A stretch of DNA of 64,000 nucleotides from DAIMFL01 sp964372215 (GCA_964372215.1 CAYJQC010000010.1:85151-149150), one strand, 5' to 3'; positions 26,169 to 34,636 are shown, counted from the first letter of the stretch. Numbers and translations: made by a program. Notes: generated by a model from the letters alone, not told the origin.

Positions 26169-27221
26169 ATGGCGGTCGGATCCGGACAGCCATCCGGAGG
26201 CGCTGGCATCAAGGGCGCACGGCTCGATCAATCGACGCTGGAGAAGCTGCACGCCCTGCATCTGCGCTTCGTCAAGACACTGCCGCATGGCCGGCGGACG
26301 GTGCTGCGTAGCTGCGACCTGAGCGGGCTCAACCTGAACGGCTTCGACTTCTCGGTCGCCGAGTTCGTCGCCTGCGACTTCACCGGCACCTCGGTGCGCG
26401 GCGCCGTATTTCGCAATGCCAACATCTTCAGCGCGCGCTTCAATGACGCCGATCTGTCGGGCGCCGATTTCGAGCGGGCCGATCTGCGCGGCGCCAGCTT
26501 CGAGCGCGCCGACCTGACCGACACCACGCTCAAGGGCGCCGATCTGCGCGACGGGATCGTGCTCACCAACGAAGCGCCAAGCACCGGCGGCAGCGCCGGC
26601 AGCACCTTCATCAGCGCCACCTTGCGCGGCACCAGCCTGTCCGGGTGCAAGCTCAAGAACGCGAATTTCTCCGGCGCGCTGCTCGACGGCGCCGATCTCT
26701 CGTCCGCCGATCTCCGCGCGACGCAGTTCTGCGGGGCCGAGCTCATCGACGCCAATCTGCGCGGCGCCCTGCTGACGGACGCCGATCTGCGCGGCGCTTC
26801 GATTGCCGGCGCCACGCTCGCCGGCATCGACCTCAGTCTCGCCCTCACCGACCGCACGGTGACGGCCGACGCCGCGATGCTGCAACAGAGACTGGCGGAT
26901 CACCTGCGCTGGGTGGAAAGCGGCGGACGCGACGGCCAGCGCGCGAATCTTGGCGGGTGGGATCTGAGCGGCCAGGATCTCGCCGGCTGCAACCTGTCCG
27001 CCGCCCAGCTCGATCGAGCGGTGCTGGCCGGTGCCCGGCTTTCCGGCGCCTTCCTGCTGGCGGCCGACCTGCGCGGCGCCAATCTGATCCGCGCCGATCT
27101 GACCGCGGCCGATCTGCGCGGCGCCGATCTGGAAGGCGCCAACCTGCGCGACGCGACCATGACGGGCGCGCGCACCGGCACCCTGCCCGCCGCCGGCCTC
27201 GGCGCGTTGATGGCGCGCTGA
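26169..27221 (+). CDS. Pentapeptide-repeat protein with duplicated module
   Basis: 350 aa. It is built from A(D/N)LxG-type pentapeptide repeats, for instance DLSGADFERADLRGASFERADL near 95, which fold as a right-handed quadrilateral helix. A short helical segment (HLRFVKTLPHGRRTVLRSCDLSG near 33-61) comes back in altered form after residue 235 (HLRWVESGGRDGQRANLGGWDLSG), so the protein is two modules. A ggaagga ribosome site precedes the ATG. No signal peptide; cytoplasmic. Binding partner unknown. It is convergent with the histidine kinase. Confidence 0.85.
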   Translation: MAVGSGQPSGGAGIKGARLDQSTLEKLHALHLRFVKTLPHGRRTVLRSCDLSGLNLNGFDFSVAEFVACDFTGTSVRGAVFRNANIFSARFNDADLSGADFERADLRGASFERADLTDTTLKGADLRDGIVLTNEAPSTGGSAGSTFISATLRGTSLSGCKLKNANFSGALLDGADLSSADLRATQFCGAELIDANLRGALLTDADLRGASIAGATLAGIDLSLALTDRTVTADAAMLQQRLADHLRWVESGGRDGQRANLGGWDLSGQDLAGCNLSAAQLDRAVLAGARLSGAFLLAADLRGANLIRADLTAADLRGADLEGANLRDATMTGARTGTLPAAGLGALMAR

Positions 27222-27246
27222 GCTTCCGGCGGCCGGCCGCGGCGGT

Positions 27247-28614
27247 TCATCCAGGCGCGGCCGGCAGGTCGAGGGTCGCCGCGAGACCGCCGAGCGCCGC
27301 CTCGTCGAGCGTGACCTGGCCGCCGTAGAGGTCGGCGATGTCGCGCACGATGGCGAGGCCGAGCCCGCTGCCCGGCACCGCCTGGTCCAGGCGGCGACCG
27401 CGCTCGAACACCGCATCGCGTTCTTCGGCGGCCAATCCCGGGCCATCGTCCTCGACCAGAACGCGCAGGCGCTCGCCGTACCGCGCGATGCTCACGCGCA
27501 CCCGGGCGTGCGCCCATTTGCAGGCATTGTCGATCAGGTTGCCGAGCATCTCCTCGAGATCCTGACGCTCGCCGCGGAAATCGACGCCGGCCTCACCTTG
27601 CAGCTCCAGGGTCAGCCCGCGGCCGGCATGGATGCGCGCCAGGGCCCGGCGCAGGTCCTCGGCCACCGGCATCGCCTCGGTGCGCGCGCCCAGCACCTGC
27701 CCGGCGGCGGCGGCGCGCGCCCGCGACAGATAGTGGTCGATATGACGCCGCATCACCGCGGTCTGCCGCTGCACCGCCTCGGCCAGCGGGCCGCTCGCCG
27801 CATCGGCCTCGTTGACCAGGACCGAGAGCGGCGTCTTCAGGCCGTGCGCCAGGTTGCTGACATGGGTGCGGGCGCGTTCGACCACCGCGGCGTTGTGGGC
27901 GAGCAGGTTATTGAGCTCGTCGGAAAGCGGCGTGATCTCGGTCGGAAAGTCGCCTTCGAGCCGGGTCGCCTGGCCGGTCCGCACCGCGACCAGCGCGCTG
28001 CCGATGCGCCGCAACGGCTGCAGCCCGAAGCGCACCTGGATGAAGACGGCGGCCAGCAGCCCGACGCCGAGCCCGCCCAGCGCCCAGAACAGGGTGGCGT
28101 CGAAGGTCGCGATCTCGGCGTCGATCTCGCCACGCTCGGACGCCACGCTGTAGAGCAGCGCCTGCGCGCGGCCGGGCAGCAGGATGTCGCGCGAGATCAT
28201 GCGCAGGCGCTGGCCGTCGGGGCCGTCGATTTCCCGACGCAGCAGCCCGCCGCCGGGCGGCGGGACTTGCTTCGGCAGAACCTGGTCCCACAACGAGCGC
28301 GAGCGCAGCGGCGCGGCGCCGGCGCCGTCGATCTGCCAGTACCAGCCGGAATAGACCTGATCGAAGCGCGGCTCGCCGATCGGGCCGTTCAGGGTGAGCG
28401 TGCCGTCCCGCGCCACCTCGCTGGCGATCACCAGGGTCTCCAGGAGCACCACGAGGCGCGCATCGAAGCTGCGCTCGACCGACTCGCGGAACAGCGACGA
28501 CAGCACCACGCCGCCGGCGACCAGCGCCGCGGCGATCCACAGCGCCGCCCCGAGGACGAGGCGCAGCGCCAGCGAGCGCGGCCGCATTGCCAGCTTGCCG
28601 CCCGCGATGCGCAT
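27247..28614 (-). CDS. Sensor histidine kinase, PhoQ-like
   Basis: About 455 aa. An N-terminal membrane helix (LALRLVLGAALWIAAALVAGGVV), a periplasmic sensor of some 110 residues, a second helix (FWALGGLGVGLLAAVFI), HAMP, the phospho-acceptor box NLAHGLKTPLS (His near 257), N-box NLIDNACKWA, and G-boxes DDGPGL and GSGLGLAIV. It phosphorylates the regulator encoded just upstream. The start is uncertain: this ATG follows the regulator stop by 4 bp, another overlaps it, and a third lies nine codons in. Confidence 0.88.
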   Translation of the reverse strand: MRIAGGKLAMRPRSLALRLVLGAALWIAAALVAGGVVLSSLFRESVERSFDARLVVLLETLVIASEVARDGTLTLNGPIGEPRFDQVYSGWYWQIDGAGAAPLRSRSLWDQVLPKQVPPPGGGLLRREIDGPDGQRLRMISRDILLPGRAQALLYSVASERGEIDAEIATFDATLFWALGGLGVGLLAAVFIQVRFGLQPLRRIGSALVAVRTGQATRLEGDFPTEITPLSDELNNLLAHNAAVVERARTHVSNLAHGLKTPLSVLVNEADAASGPLAEAVQRQTAVMRRHIDHYLSRARAAAAGQVLGARTEAMPVAEDLRRALARIHAGRGLTLELQGEAGVDFRGERQDLEEMLGNLIDNACKWAHARVRVSIARYGERLRVLVEDDGPGLAAEERDAVFERGRRLDQAVPGSGLGLAIVRDIADLYGGQVTLDEAALGGLAATLDLPAAPG

Positions 28615-28618
28615 CGGC

Positions 28619-29290
28619 TCAGGCGGCATCGTCCGGCGCGGCGAGCCGGTAGCCGAGGCCGCGCACGGTGTGGATCACGTCGCTGCCGAGCTTCTTGCGC
28701 AGGCGCCCGACGAACACCTCGATGGTGTTCGAATCGCGGTCGAAGTCCTGCTCGTAGATGTGCTCGGTCAGCTCGGTGCGCGAGACCACGCGCCCCTGGT
28801 GGTGCATCAGGTAGGCGAGCAGGCGGTACTCCTGGGCGGTCAGCTTGACCGGCACGCCGTCGGCCGTGACCCGCCCGGTGCGGGTGTCGAGGCGGATGCC
28901 GGCGCATTCGATGTCGGCCGAGGCGTGGCCGGCGGCCCGGCGGATCAGCGCCCGCAGCCGCGCCAGGACCTCCTCCATGCGGAACGGTTTGGCGACGTAG
29001 TCATCGGCGCCGGCATCGATCCCGGCCACCTTGTCGCTCCAGCGGTCGCGCGCGGTCAGCACCAGCACCGGCATGCTGCGCCCGGCGCGGCGCCAACGGT
29101 CGAGCACGCTCAGGCCGTCGACCACCGGGAGGCCGAGATCGAGCACCACGGCGTCATAGGACTCGGTATCGCCGAGATGGTGCCCCTCCTCGCCATCGGC
29201 CGCCAGATCGACGGCGTAGCCGGCCTCGCCCAGCGCCGCGCGCAGTTGCTTCGCCAGATCCGCGTCGTCCTCGACCACCAGTACGCGCAT
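28619..29290 (-). CDS. OmpR/PhoP-family response regulator
   Basis: 223 aa. Receiver domain with acidic VVEDDADL, phospho-acceptor Asp51 in VVLDLGLP, LTARDR and KPFRMEEV. The C-terminal winged-helix domain has LTAQEYRLLAYLMHHQGRVVSR and NTIEVFVGRLRKKLG. It sits between a PepSY-protein gene and its kinase gene in one operon. A symmetric array of TGAAC half-sites just upstream of the operon is a natural candidate binding site. Confidence 0.93.
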   Translation of the reverse strand: MRVLVVEDDADLAKQLRAALGEAGYAVDLAADGEEGHHLGDTESYDAVVLDLGLPVVDGLSVLDRWRRAGRSMPVLVLTARDRWSDKVAGIDAGADDYVAKPFRMEEVLARLRALIRRAAGHASADIECAGIRLDTRTGRVTADGVPVKLTAQEYRLLAYLMHHQGRVVSRTELTEHIYEQDFDRDSNTIEVFVGRLRKKLGSDVIHTVRGLGYRLAAPDDAA

Positions 29291-29307
29291 GGCTCACCGG
29301 CGGCGGG

Positions 29308-29625
29308 CTAGCCGCCGCCCTCCAATACCTGCAGGACTTTGCCGCTCAGCGCGTCGACCCCGAGCACGCGCACCCGGCCATCCGAGCCGAGCACCTTGAT
29401 CCGGTAGACCCAGCGACCGCCGGCCTGGTCGAGGCTGGCGTCGAGCACCCGTCCGTCGACCTTCAGTTGCCGGAGAATGTCCTTGAGCGACCGGGCTTCG
29501 CCGGATTCGACCGCCTGGCGCGCCTGTTCCTGCTCGTCGCCGCTGAAGGCCGGGGCCGGCGGCGACGCGGCGAGAACGGCGACCAGCGCCAGGGCGAATG
29601 GAGCAATCCGCATGAGCCCGATCAT
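29308..29625 (-). CDS. PepSY-domain periplasmic protein
   Basis: 105 aa. Signal peptide with cleavage near PAPAFSGD. The mature part (ARQAVESGEARSLKDILRQL, then LDQAGGRWVYRIKVLGSDGR and SGKVLQVLEGGG) is a PepSY domain, often found encoded next to PhoPQ-like two-component genes and thought to modulate envelope proteases or the sensor. It is the first gene of the operon. An ATG four codons in is an alternative start. Confidence 0.85.
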   Translation of the reverse strand: MIGLMRIAPFALALVAVLAASPPAPAFSGDEQEQARQAVESGEARSLKDILRQLKVDGRVLDASLDQAGGRWVYRIKVLGSDGRVRVLGVDALSGKVLQVLEGGG

Positions 29626-29637
29626 CCGCGCTTCCGA

Positions 29638-29674
29638 TGAACCGGCACTGAACGGACGGTTCCGCAGCGGTTCA
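29638..29674. promoter_or_regulatory. Fourfold symmetric TGAAC array, likely response-regulator binding site
   Basis: TGAACC (29638-29643) and TGAACG (29649-29654) form a direct repeat with an 11-bp period. GGTTCC (29658-29663) and GGTTCA (29669-29674) form the mirror pair with the same period. All four are symmetric about position 29656. Direct repeats one helical turn apart are what OmpR/PhoB-type dimers bind, and the array lies just before the PepSY-regulator-kinase operon, in the gap divergent to a second PepSY-like gene. Confidence 0.6.
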
Positions 29675-29751
29675 GGCCGGCCGGCGCAACCTGCACGGCG
29701 TCATGGCGGTGCCGGCCTGGACGGCACCGCGCAGAACGGAGGATGCGACTC

Positions 29752-30177
29752 ATGTCCAACTCGACTCGTGCCTTTGCGCTTGGCGCCCTGCTCGCCGTCC
29801 TGCCGGCGGCGGCGCCGGCGCTCGCCCAGGGTGCCGCCATCATGCCGCCGCCACCCTATCACCACGACGGCAACTCCGGCCACGGGCCGGTGCAGACGGC
29901 CCATTGGCCCAGCGGCGATGCCGATCGGCACCGCCACGGCCTGCAGCCGCAATACCGCTGGGCACCGCCCCATGACCGCCCGCAGCACGCGGTGCGGCCG
30001 CTGCCGCCGCGCGAGATCGTGCGCCTCTTGCGCCGCCAGCACGTCCAGCCGATCGGCCGCATCACGCTGCGCCACGGCGTCTACTGGGTGCCGGTACTCG
30101 ACCACCGCGGCCGGCAGGTCCTGCTGCTGGTCGACCCGGCAACCGCGGCCATCCTCGGCCGCCAGCGCCGGCACTGA
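29752..30177 (+). CDS. Secreted PepSY-like protein, His/Pro-rich
   Basis: 141 aa. Signal peptide with cleavage after PALAQG. A low-complexity His/Pro/Arg-rich region (about 30-85) is followed by REIVRLLRRQHVQPIGRITL, YWVPVLDHRGRQVLLLVD and ATAAILG, which has the shape of a PepSY-type domain. The ATG with a cggagg site about 9 bp upstream was chosen; another ATG lies too close to that site. It is divergent from the PepSY two-component operon and may be controlled by it. The His-rich part could bind metal. Confidence 0.72.
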   Translation: MSNSTRAFALGALLAVLPAAAPALAQGAAIMPPPPYHHDGNSGHGPVQTAHWPSGDADRHRHGLQPQYRWAPPHDRPQHAVRPLPPREIVRLLRRQHVQPIGRITLRHGVYWVPVLDHRGRQVLLLVDPATAAILGRQRRH

Positions 30178-30238
30178 GATGCGAGACGCCGTCGCGGGGA
30201 CGGACCGCGACGGCGCCCGCGGCGGTTCGGCCGAGCGG

Positions 30239-31183
30239 TCAATACTCGACCGCGACCTGTCCGCCGACGAACTTCAGATGATTGAGCAGCGCCGGCGACG
30301 GCTGGCCGTCCACCGGCAGGCCGACATCGGACTGGTAGCGCCGGATCGCCGCGCGGGTGCGCGCGCCGGCGACCCCGTCGATCGGGCCGGGGCGATAGCC
30401 GCGCGCCGCCAGGCCCTCCTGAATGCCGACGACGTAGATGCGGCGCAGGCCGGGGTCGAGGCTGTCGAGCGGGCCGGGCAGGCGGTCCCGGACCGGCGTC
30501 GCGTGACGCGGTCCGGATGCCGGCGTCGTCGCCGCCGAATTGCGCACCGCCGGCACGGTGAACTGCAGATGATCGAGCAGCGACCGGCTCGGCTGCCCGT
30601 CCACGGCCAGCCCGGCATCGGCCTGGTAGTGCCGCACCGCCGCCACGGTTCGCGGGCCGGCGCGGCCGTCGGCCGGACCGGGATCGTAGCCATGCAGCGC
30701 GAGCTGCCATTGCAGGTCGACCAGCTCCTGGCCCCCGAGCCCTGGTGGCGCCGGGGCGGCCTCGGCATCGGCGACGGCGATGGCCGTGCCGCCGGCCGCC
30801 GGGGCCGCCGACCAGGCGGCGGCCAGGTGCTGTGCCTCGGCCACCTGCTCCGGCGTCATCCGGTTCGCCAGCTCGTCGCGCGCCGCCGCCGCGCCATCGG
30901 CGCCGGCCGCCGCCGCCAGGTTGAACAGGACATGGGCGCGGACATAGTCCTGCAGCACCCCCTGCCCGGCCGCGTGCATCCGCCCCAGCAGGAGCCAGGC
31001 GCGCGCGTCTCCAGCGGCCGCGAGCGGCTCCAGCTCGACGCGCGCGGCCGCGAAGTCGCCGCGCTCATGGGCGCTGACCGCGTCGTAGTAGTCGGCCGCC
31101 GCCTGACCGGTAGCGCCCAGAAGCAGCACCACCGACGCCAGCGCCAGCCGGCGCGCGCGCGCCGGTGCGTTGCGAATCCCCAT
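30239..31183 (-). CDS. Secreted Sel1-like / double peptidoglycan-binding protein
   Basis: 314 aa. Signal peptide (RLALASVVLLLGATGQAAA). The N-terminal part has Sel1/TPR-like helices (ARAWLLLGRMHAAGQGVLQDY). Two PG_binding_1 domains follow: LHGYDPGPADGRAGPRTVAAV with GLAVDGQPSRSLLDHL, and ARGYRPGPIDGVAGARTRAAI with GLPVDGQPSPALLNHL. The two domains are close copies of each other. It probably attaches to peptidoglycan in the periplasm. A gggagg ribosome site precedes the ATG. Confidence 0.85.
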   Translation of the reverse strand: MGIRNAPARARRLALASVVLLLGATGQAAADYYDAVSAHERGDFAAARVELEPLAAAGDARAWLLLGRMHAAGQGVLQDYVRAHVLFNLAAAAGADGAAAARDELANRMTPEQVAEAQHLAAAWSAAPAAGGTAIAVADAEAAPAPPGLGGQELVDLQWQLALHGYDPGPADGRAGPRTVAAVRHYQADAGLAVDGQPSRSLLDHLQFTVPAVRNSAATTPASGPRHATPVRDRLPGPLDSLDPGLRRIYVVGIQEGLAARGYRPGPIDGVAGARTRAAIRRYQSDVGLPVDGQPSPALLNHLKFVGGQVAVEY

Positions 31184-31199
31184 GGTGGCCTCCCGCCGT

Positions 31200-31676
31200 C
31201 TAGCTGGTGATTTCCCAGGTGCCGTCGGGCTGGCGGCAGGCGGTGCCATGGGCCGATTGGGTGCGCCCGTCGATCACCACGGCGGTCTGGTACTCGCGGC
31301 AATACCGGCCGGGCGCGGTCTGGTAGGTGCTGGTCGGCACGGTGTAGCCGGAATTGCCGGTGTTCGGGTTTTGCCAGTTCGAGTACTGGCCGTCCGGATT
31401 GCGCTCCAGCGCCTGATGCGCGGTCTGCTCGACGCGCATCTGGTCGACACTGTCGAGCGAACGGCCGATCTGGTTGCCGATCAGGCCGCCGAGCAGCGTG
31501 CCGGCGGCCGTCGCCACGATCCGGCCGGTGCCGTGGCCGATGGTGGACCCGGCCCAGGCGCCACCGGCGGCGCCGATCACGGTGCCGATGCCTTCCTTGG
31601 GTCCGATGCCGGAGTTGGTGCAGGCGGCCAGCGCCAGCGCAACCGCGGTCACCACGCCGAGCTTTGCAGTCTTCAT
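31200..31676 (-). CDS. 17-kDa-antigen-type lipoprotein with glycine zipper
   Basis: 158 aa. The lipobox LALAAC (Cys19) predicts an outer-membrane lipoprotein. Residues 27-70 (GIGTVIGAAGGAWAGSTIG, then AAGTLLGGLIGNQIG) form a 2TM glycine-zipper domain as in rickettsial 17-kDa surface antigen. The C-terminus (YCREYQTAVVIDGRTQSAHG, RQPDGTWEI) is the matching RT0821/Lpp0805-type domain. It lies 16 bp upstream of the Sel1/PG-binding gene and is likely co-transcribed. Confidence 0.87.
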   Translation of the reverse strand: MKTAKLGVVTAVALALAACTNSGIGPKEGIGTVIGAAGGAWAGSTIGHGTGRIVATAAGTLLGGLIGNQIGRSLDSVDQMRVEQTAHQALERNPDGQYSNWQNPNTGNSGYTVPTSTYQTAPGRYCREYQTAVVIDGRTQSAHGTACRQPDGTWEITS

Positions 31677-31821
31677 GTCCGTCCTCCATGAATGGCCGTC
31701 CGGGACGCGGGGATCCGCGAGCGGACGGCACGAGTGACGGCAGGAGACTGTCAGGTCGGCGCTGAACCGCCGATGAGCGGTCCGTTCATCGGGCGTTCAG
31801 CTGGGCGGGCTGGAAAACGGC

Positions 31822-33438
31822 TCAGACCGGCGGCAGCTCGCGGATGATCCGCTGGCGCGGGAAGACGGCGGTGACGCTGGTGCCCTCGCCGAGCGCGCTG
31901 CGGAACTCCAGGCGCCCGCCATGCAGTTCGGTCAGCGCCCGGGTGAGCGGCAGGCCGAGGCCGGTTCCTTCATACTTGCGGCTGAGCGAGCTGTCGATCT
32001 GGCCGAAAGCCTCGAGCGCCTTCTTCAGCCCTTCGGCGGTCATGCCGATTCCGGTGTCCTCGACGGTGAGCCGGAACGCGTCATCGTCGACCGAGGCGCC
32101 GATGACGATGCGCCCGCCCGAAGGCGTGAACTTGATGGCGTTCGAGACCAGGTTGAGCAGAATCTGCTTGAGGCTGCGCGCGTCGGCCCGCAGCAGCGGC
32201 AGCCGGTCGGGAAAGCGCTGCTCGATCCGCAGGTCGCTGGCATGCGCACGCTCGTTCATCAGCCGCAGCGACGATGCCAGCAGCTCCGGCACGTCGCAGT
32301 CTTCCTCGTGCAGCTCCAGCCGCCCGGCCTCGATCTTCGAGAGATCGAGGATGTCGTTGATGAGGTCGAGCAGGTGCTTGCCGCTCTGGTGGATATCCGC
32401 CGCATAGTCGCGATAGTGGTCGGCGCCGAGCGGACCCAGAAGCTCGTCGCGCATGATCTCGGCGAAACCGATGACCGCGTTCAACGGGGTCCTGAGTTCG
32501 TGGCTCATATTGGCGAGAAAGGCCGATTTGGTGCGGTTCGCCGCTTCCGCTTCGTCCTTGGCGCGCCGCAGCGCCAGCTCGGTGTTGCGATGATCGGTGA
32601 TGTCCACCAGCGAACAGACCACGCTGTAGGGCCGCGTTTCGCCGGGGTGGAACAGGGGCTGGCAGTTCGCCGTGACCCAGATGGCCCGCTTGCCGGGCTG
32701 CCGGACCCCGAAGACGGCGCCGGTGCAAGGCTCGCCGGTGCGCAGCGAGACGGCCGGCGGCAGCTCGTCCTGCGGGAACGGCACGCCATTCTCGCGGATG
32801 ATCTGGATCGGCTGGCTGCCGATGTTGCGGCCGCGCAGCTCGTCGATGCCGCGGCCCAGGATCTCTTCGGCGCGCCCATTGCATTCGACGATGTTGCCAT
32901 CGGCATCGATGAACAGGACGCCGTCGCCCAGCGCGCCGATGATCGACCGATAGCGTTGCTGACTCTGGCGCAACGCGTCCTCGGATTGCTTGCGCTGGGT
33001 GATCTCGATGGTGGCGCCGACATGCCCGAGGAACGCCCCCGTGACGTCGAACTGCGGCTTGGCCTGAGACAGGACCCAGAGCTCCTGGCCGTCGGGGAAC
33101 ACCACCCGGTACTCGAGGCTGAAATGGCTCCGATCGCGGATCGCCGTCGCCCAGGCCGACTCCACCGCCGCGCGATCGCCGGGATGCAAATAGCCCTCCC
33201 AGCGCTTCCCCCACGGCCCGGCGCCCGCGAGACCGGCACGCTGGAACAGCCGGCCGCCGGCATAGATCACGTTTCCGTCCGGCCCGCTGCGATACACGCC
33301 GGCCGGCGACTCGTCGAGCAGCAACGCGATCTCGTCGACGTCGACCGGCCTCGCCGGCGACTCCGGTGCAGCGCCATCATCGCGGGAAACGGCGGGGCGG
33401 CCCGGCCCGATGAACTGAGGTTTGATGCTGCCGCTCAC
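31822..33438 (-). CDS. PAS-domain hybrid-type sensor histidine kinase (soluble)
   Basis: 538 aa from a GTG with a cgaggga ribosome site 5 bp upstream. Two PAS domains: residues about 35-150 (PAGVYRSGPDGNVIYAGG, ending GATIEITQRKQSEDAL) and about 160-285 (DGVLFIDADGNIVECNGRAE, ending VCSLVDITDHR). A HisKA domain follows with FLANMSHELRTPLNAVIGFAE (phospho-His near 314), then an HATPase with LLNLVSNAIKFTPSGG, DTGIGM and GTGLGLPL. No membrane segments, so cytoplasmic. There is no receiver domain, and its partner regulator is not adjacent. Confidence 0.9.
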   Translation of the reverse strand: MSGSIKPQFIGPGRPAVSRDDGAAPESPARPVDVDEIALLLDESPAGVYRSGPDGNVIYAGGRLFQRAGLAGAGPWGKRWEGYLHPGDRAAVESAWATAIRDRSHFSLEYRVVFPDGQELWVLSQAKPQFDVTGAFLGHVGATIEITQRKQSEDALRQSQQRYRSIIGALGDGVLFIDADGNIVECNGRAEEILGRGIDELRGRNIGSQPIQIIRENGVPFPQDELPPAVSLRTGEPCTGAVFGVRQPGKRAIWVTANCQPLFHPGETRPYSVVCSLVDITDHRNTELALRRAKDEAEAANRTKSAFLANMSHELRTPLNAVIGFAEIMRDELLGPLGADHYRDYAADIHQSGKHLLDLINDILDLSKIEAGRLELHEEDCDVPELLASSLRLMNERAHASDLRIEQRFPDRLPLLRADARSLKQILLNLVSNAIKFTPSGGRIVIGASVDDDAFRLTVEDTGIGMTAEGLKKALEAFGQIDSSLSRKYEGTGLGLPLTRALTELHGGRLEFRSALGEGTSVTAVFPRQRIIRELPPV

Positions 33439-33543
33439 GATGTTCCCTCGCGATCCCCGCGGCACGTGGAAGCGCCGCGTCTCCGCGCGACGACTGAATG
33501 TCGGGTTTCCAGCCTCGCCAGCCGCGAGGCTGCGGATACCGGT

Positions 33544-33954
33544 CTAGCCGACTGCGGTCGCAGCACCGGCACTGTGCGGCGCGCGGAAATCCGTGGCCAT
33601 GTCCTCATCACCATAGAGCAGCACGGTCGCGCATTGCAGGGCGTGCTCGCGGGTCTGTGCCGGCACCCGGAAGCGGATCCCCATTTCGTTGCCGCGACGC
33701 CAGCTCGGCGAGGCGAAGAACAGTCCGGCCATCTGATGCTGCAACACGACATCCCGGTCGGCGGGAACGCCGGGGTCGACGCGTAGCCGGGCGCCCCCCA
33801 GGGACAGGTCCAGCAGTTCGCAGCCATAGGCGCTTCCGCCCGAGGCCAGGGTCACCGAAGTATGGCCGTCAGGGCTGTAGCGGTCCCATTGGCGACGGTC
33901 GCTCGCCTCGGATTCGCCGTCGGTCCAGAGCACAACCATATTGCGTTTTCCCAT
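33544..33954 (-). CDS. PilZ-domain protein
   Basis: 136 aa. The c-di-GMP binding pattern is RRQWDRY near 20 and DLSLGGARLRV near 48, matching RxxxR and (D/N)xSxxG. A weak TTG lies directly before the ATG. It is presumably a cytoplasmic c-di-GMP receptor. A CtrA-like box lies about 40-56 bp upstream. It is 106 bp upstream of the PAS kinase on the same strand. Confidence 0.82.
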   Translation of the reverse strand: MGKRNMVVLWTDGESEASDRRQWDRYSPDGHTSVTLASGGSAYGCELLDLSLGGARLRVDPGVPADRDVVLQHQMAGLFFASPSWRRGNEMGIRFRVPAQTREHALQCATVLLYGDEDMATDFRAPHSAGAATAVG

Positions 33955-33995
33955 CAAGTCCGCACGGTCATGGGCGGATTATCGACTGCCGCAGG

Positions 33996-34010
33996 TTAAC
34001 GCATTGTTTA
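33996..34010. promoter_or_regulatory. CtrA-like box upstream of the PilZ gene
   Basis: TTAA-CGCATTG-TTTA preceded by G fits the alphaproteobacterial CtrA consensus (G)TTAA-N7-TTAA with one mismatch. It lies about 42 bp before the PilZ start in an otherwise GC-rich genome. Confidence 0.45.
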
Positions 34011-34394
34011 CAGAGATCGCCAGTTACTCGCCTTAACAAGGCCGCGCAAGCTCCAGAAACTGCCGTCCAATTGCCCGACCTGGGGCGACGCGGCAGAGGC
34101 GTCCGACTCCGGTTCCGGCGCGACGATCCCTGGGTTCCGGCTGCATCCCGGCGGCGAGAGCCGTCCGCCCCCGCACAACCGCCGCCCCCCCTCGATGCGC
34201 GGTCCACGGGCGACACCGGCTGCAGGATCGCCGGCTTGTCCAACCAGGACATGTTCGACGGTTGCGATACCCACGCCGCGACGCCACTGGGGGCTGTCGT
34301 TCGCGTTGGATCGAACAACGGTCCGAACCATCAGCGCCACGCGTGTACAAGTGATTCTGCATTAACGTTTCGTTCTCGCATGGTAGCCTCCGTT

Positions 34395-34595
34395 ATACGA
34401 GTCGCGGGGGCCGCGGGGTGGGGGCGCCCGCGCCGGGGATGCCAGTGGGTTTTTTGGGTCGGGAGGGCAGGGCAAGTGGNNNNNNNNNNCCCCGATTGTA
34501 CCCCCCTTTTATCGTTGGCGGGGCCGCGGGGGGGGGGGGCCCCCCGCGACTCGTATGCCAGTCGTTTTTTGGAAGCGGAAGGCAAGGACAAGTGG
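34395..34595. repeat. Inverted and degenerate direct repeats around the N gap
   Basis: atacgagtcgcggggg (34395-34410) is the exact reverse complement of 34541-34556. In addition 34439-34479 is a degraded copy of 34555-34595 (atgccagt...aagtgg), most differences being a change to G on the left. The pattern looks like a GC-rich hairpin that sequenced badly, leaving two overlapping contig ends that were not merged. Confidence 0.65.
34480..34489. other. Assembly gap (10 N)
   Basis: Ten undetermined bases join two contig ends. The true distance is unknown and may be negative, because the flanks repeat each other. Confidence 0.98.
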
Positions 34596-34636
34596 TGAAG
34601 GAGTTCAAGTCCGAACGCCTGCGCACGGAAAGCGGG

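Larger units (their letters stand above)
33955..34636. other. Long gap with scaffold break and no recognised gene
   Basis: About 680 bp between the divergent PilZ and PAS_5 genes. It holds a CtrA-like box, short AT-rich stretches (33990-34040, 34340-34400), a GC-rich hairpin pair and the 10-N gap. No reading frame shows family signatures. Sequence near the Ns looks error-rich. Confidence 0.6.

Noticed and set aside
34418..34636. N-terminal extension of the PAS_5 protein through the gap
   Set aside because: The sequence runs over the Ns and an error-rich repeat, and it has no PAS_5 similarity.
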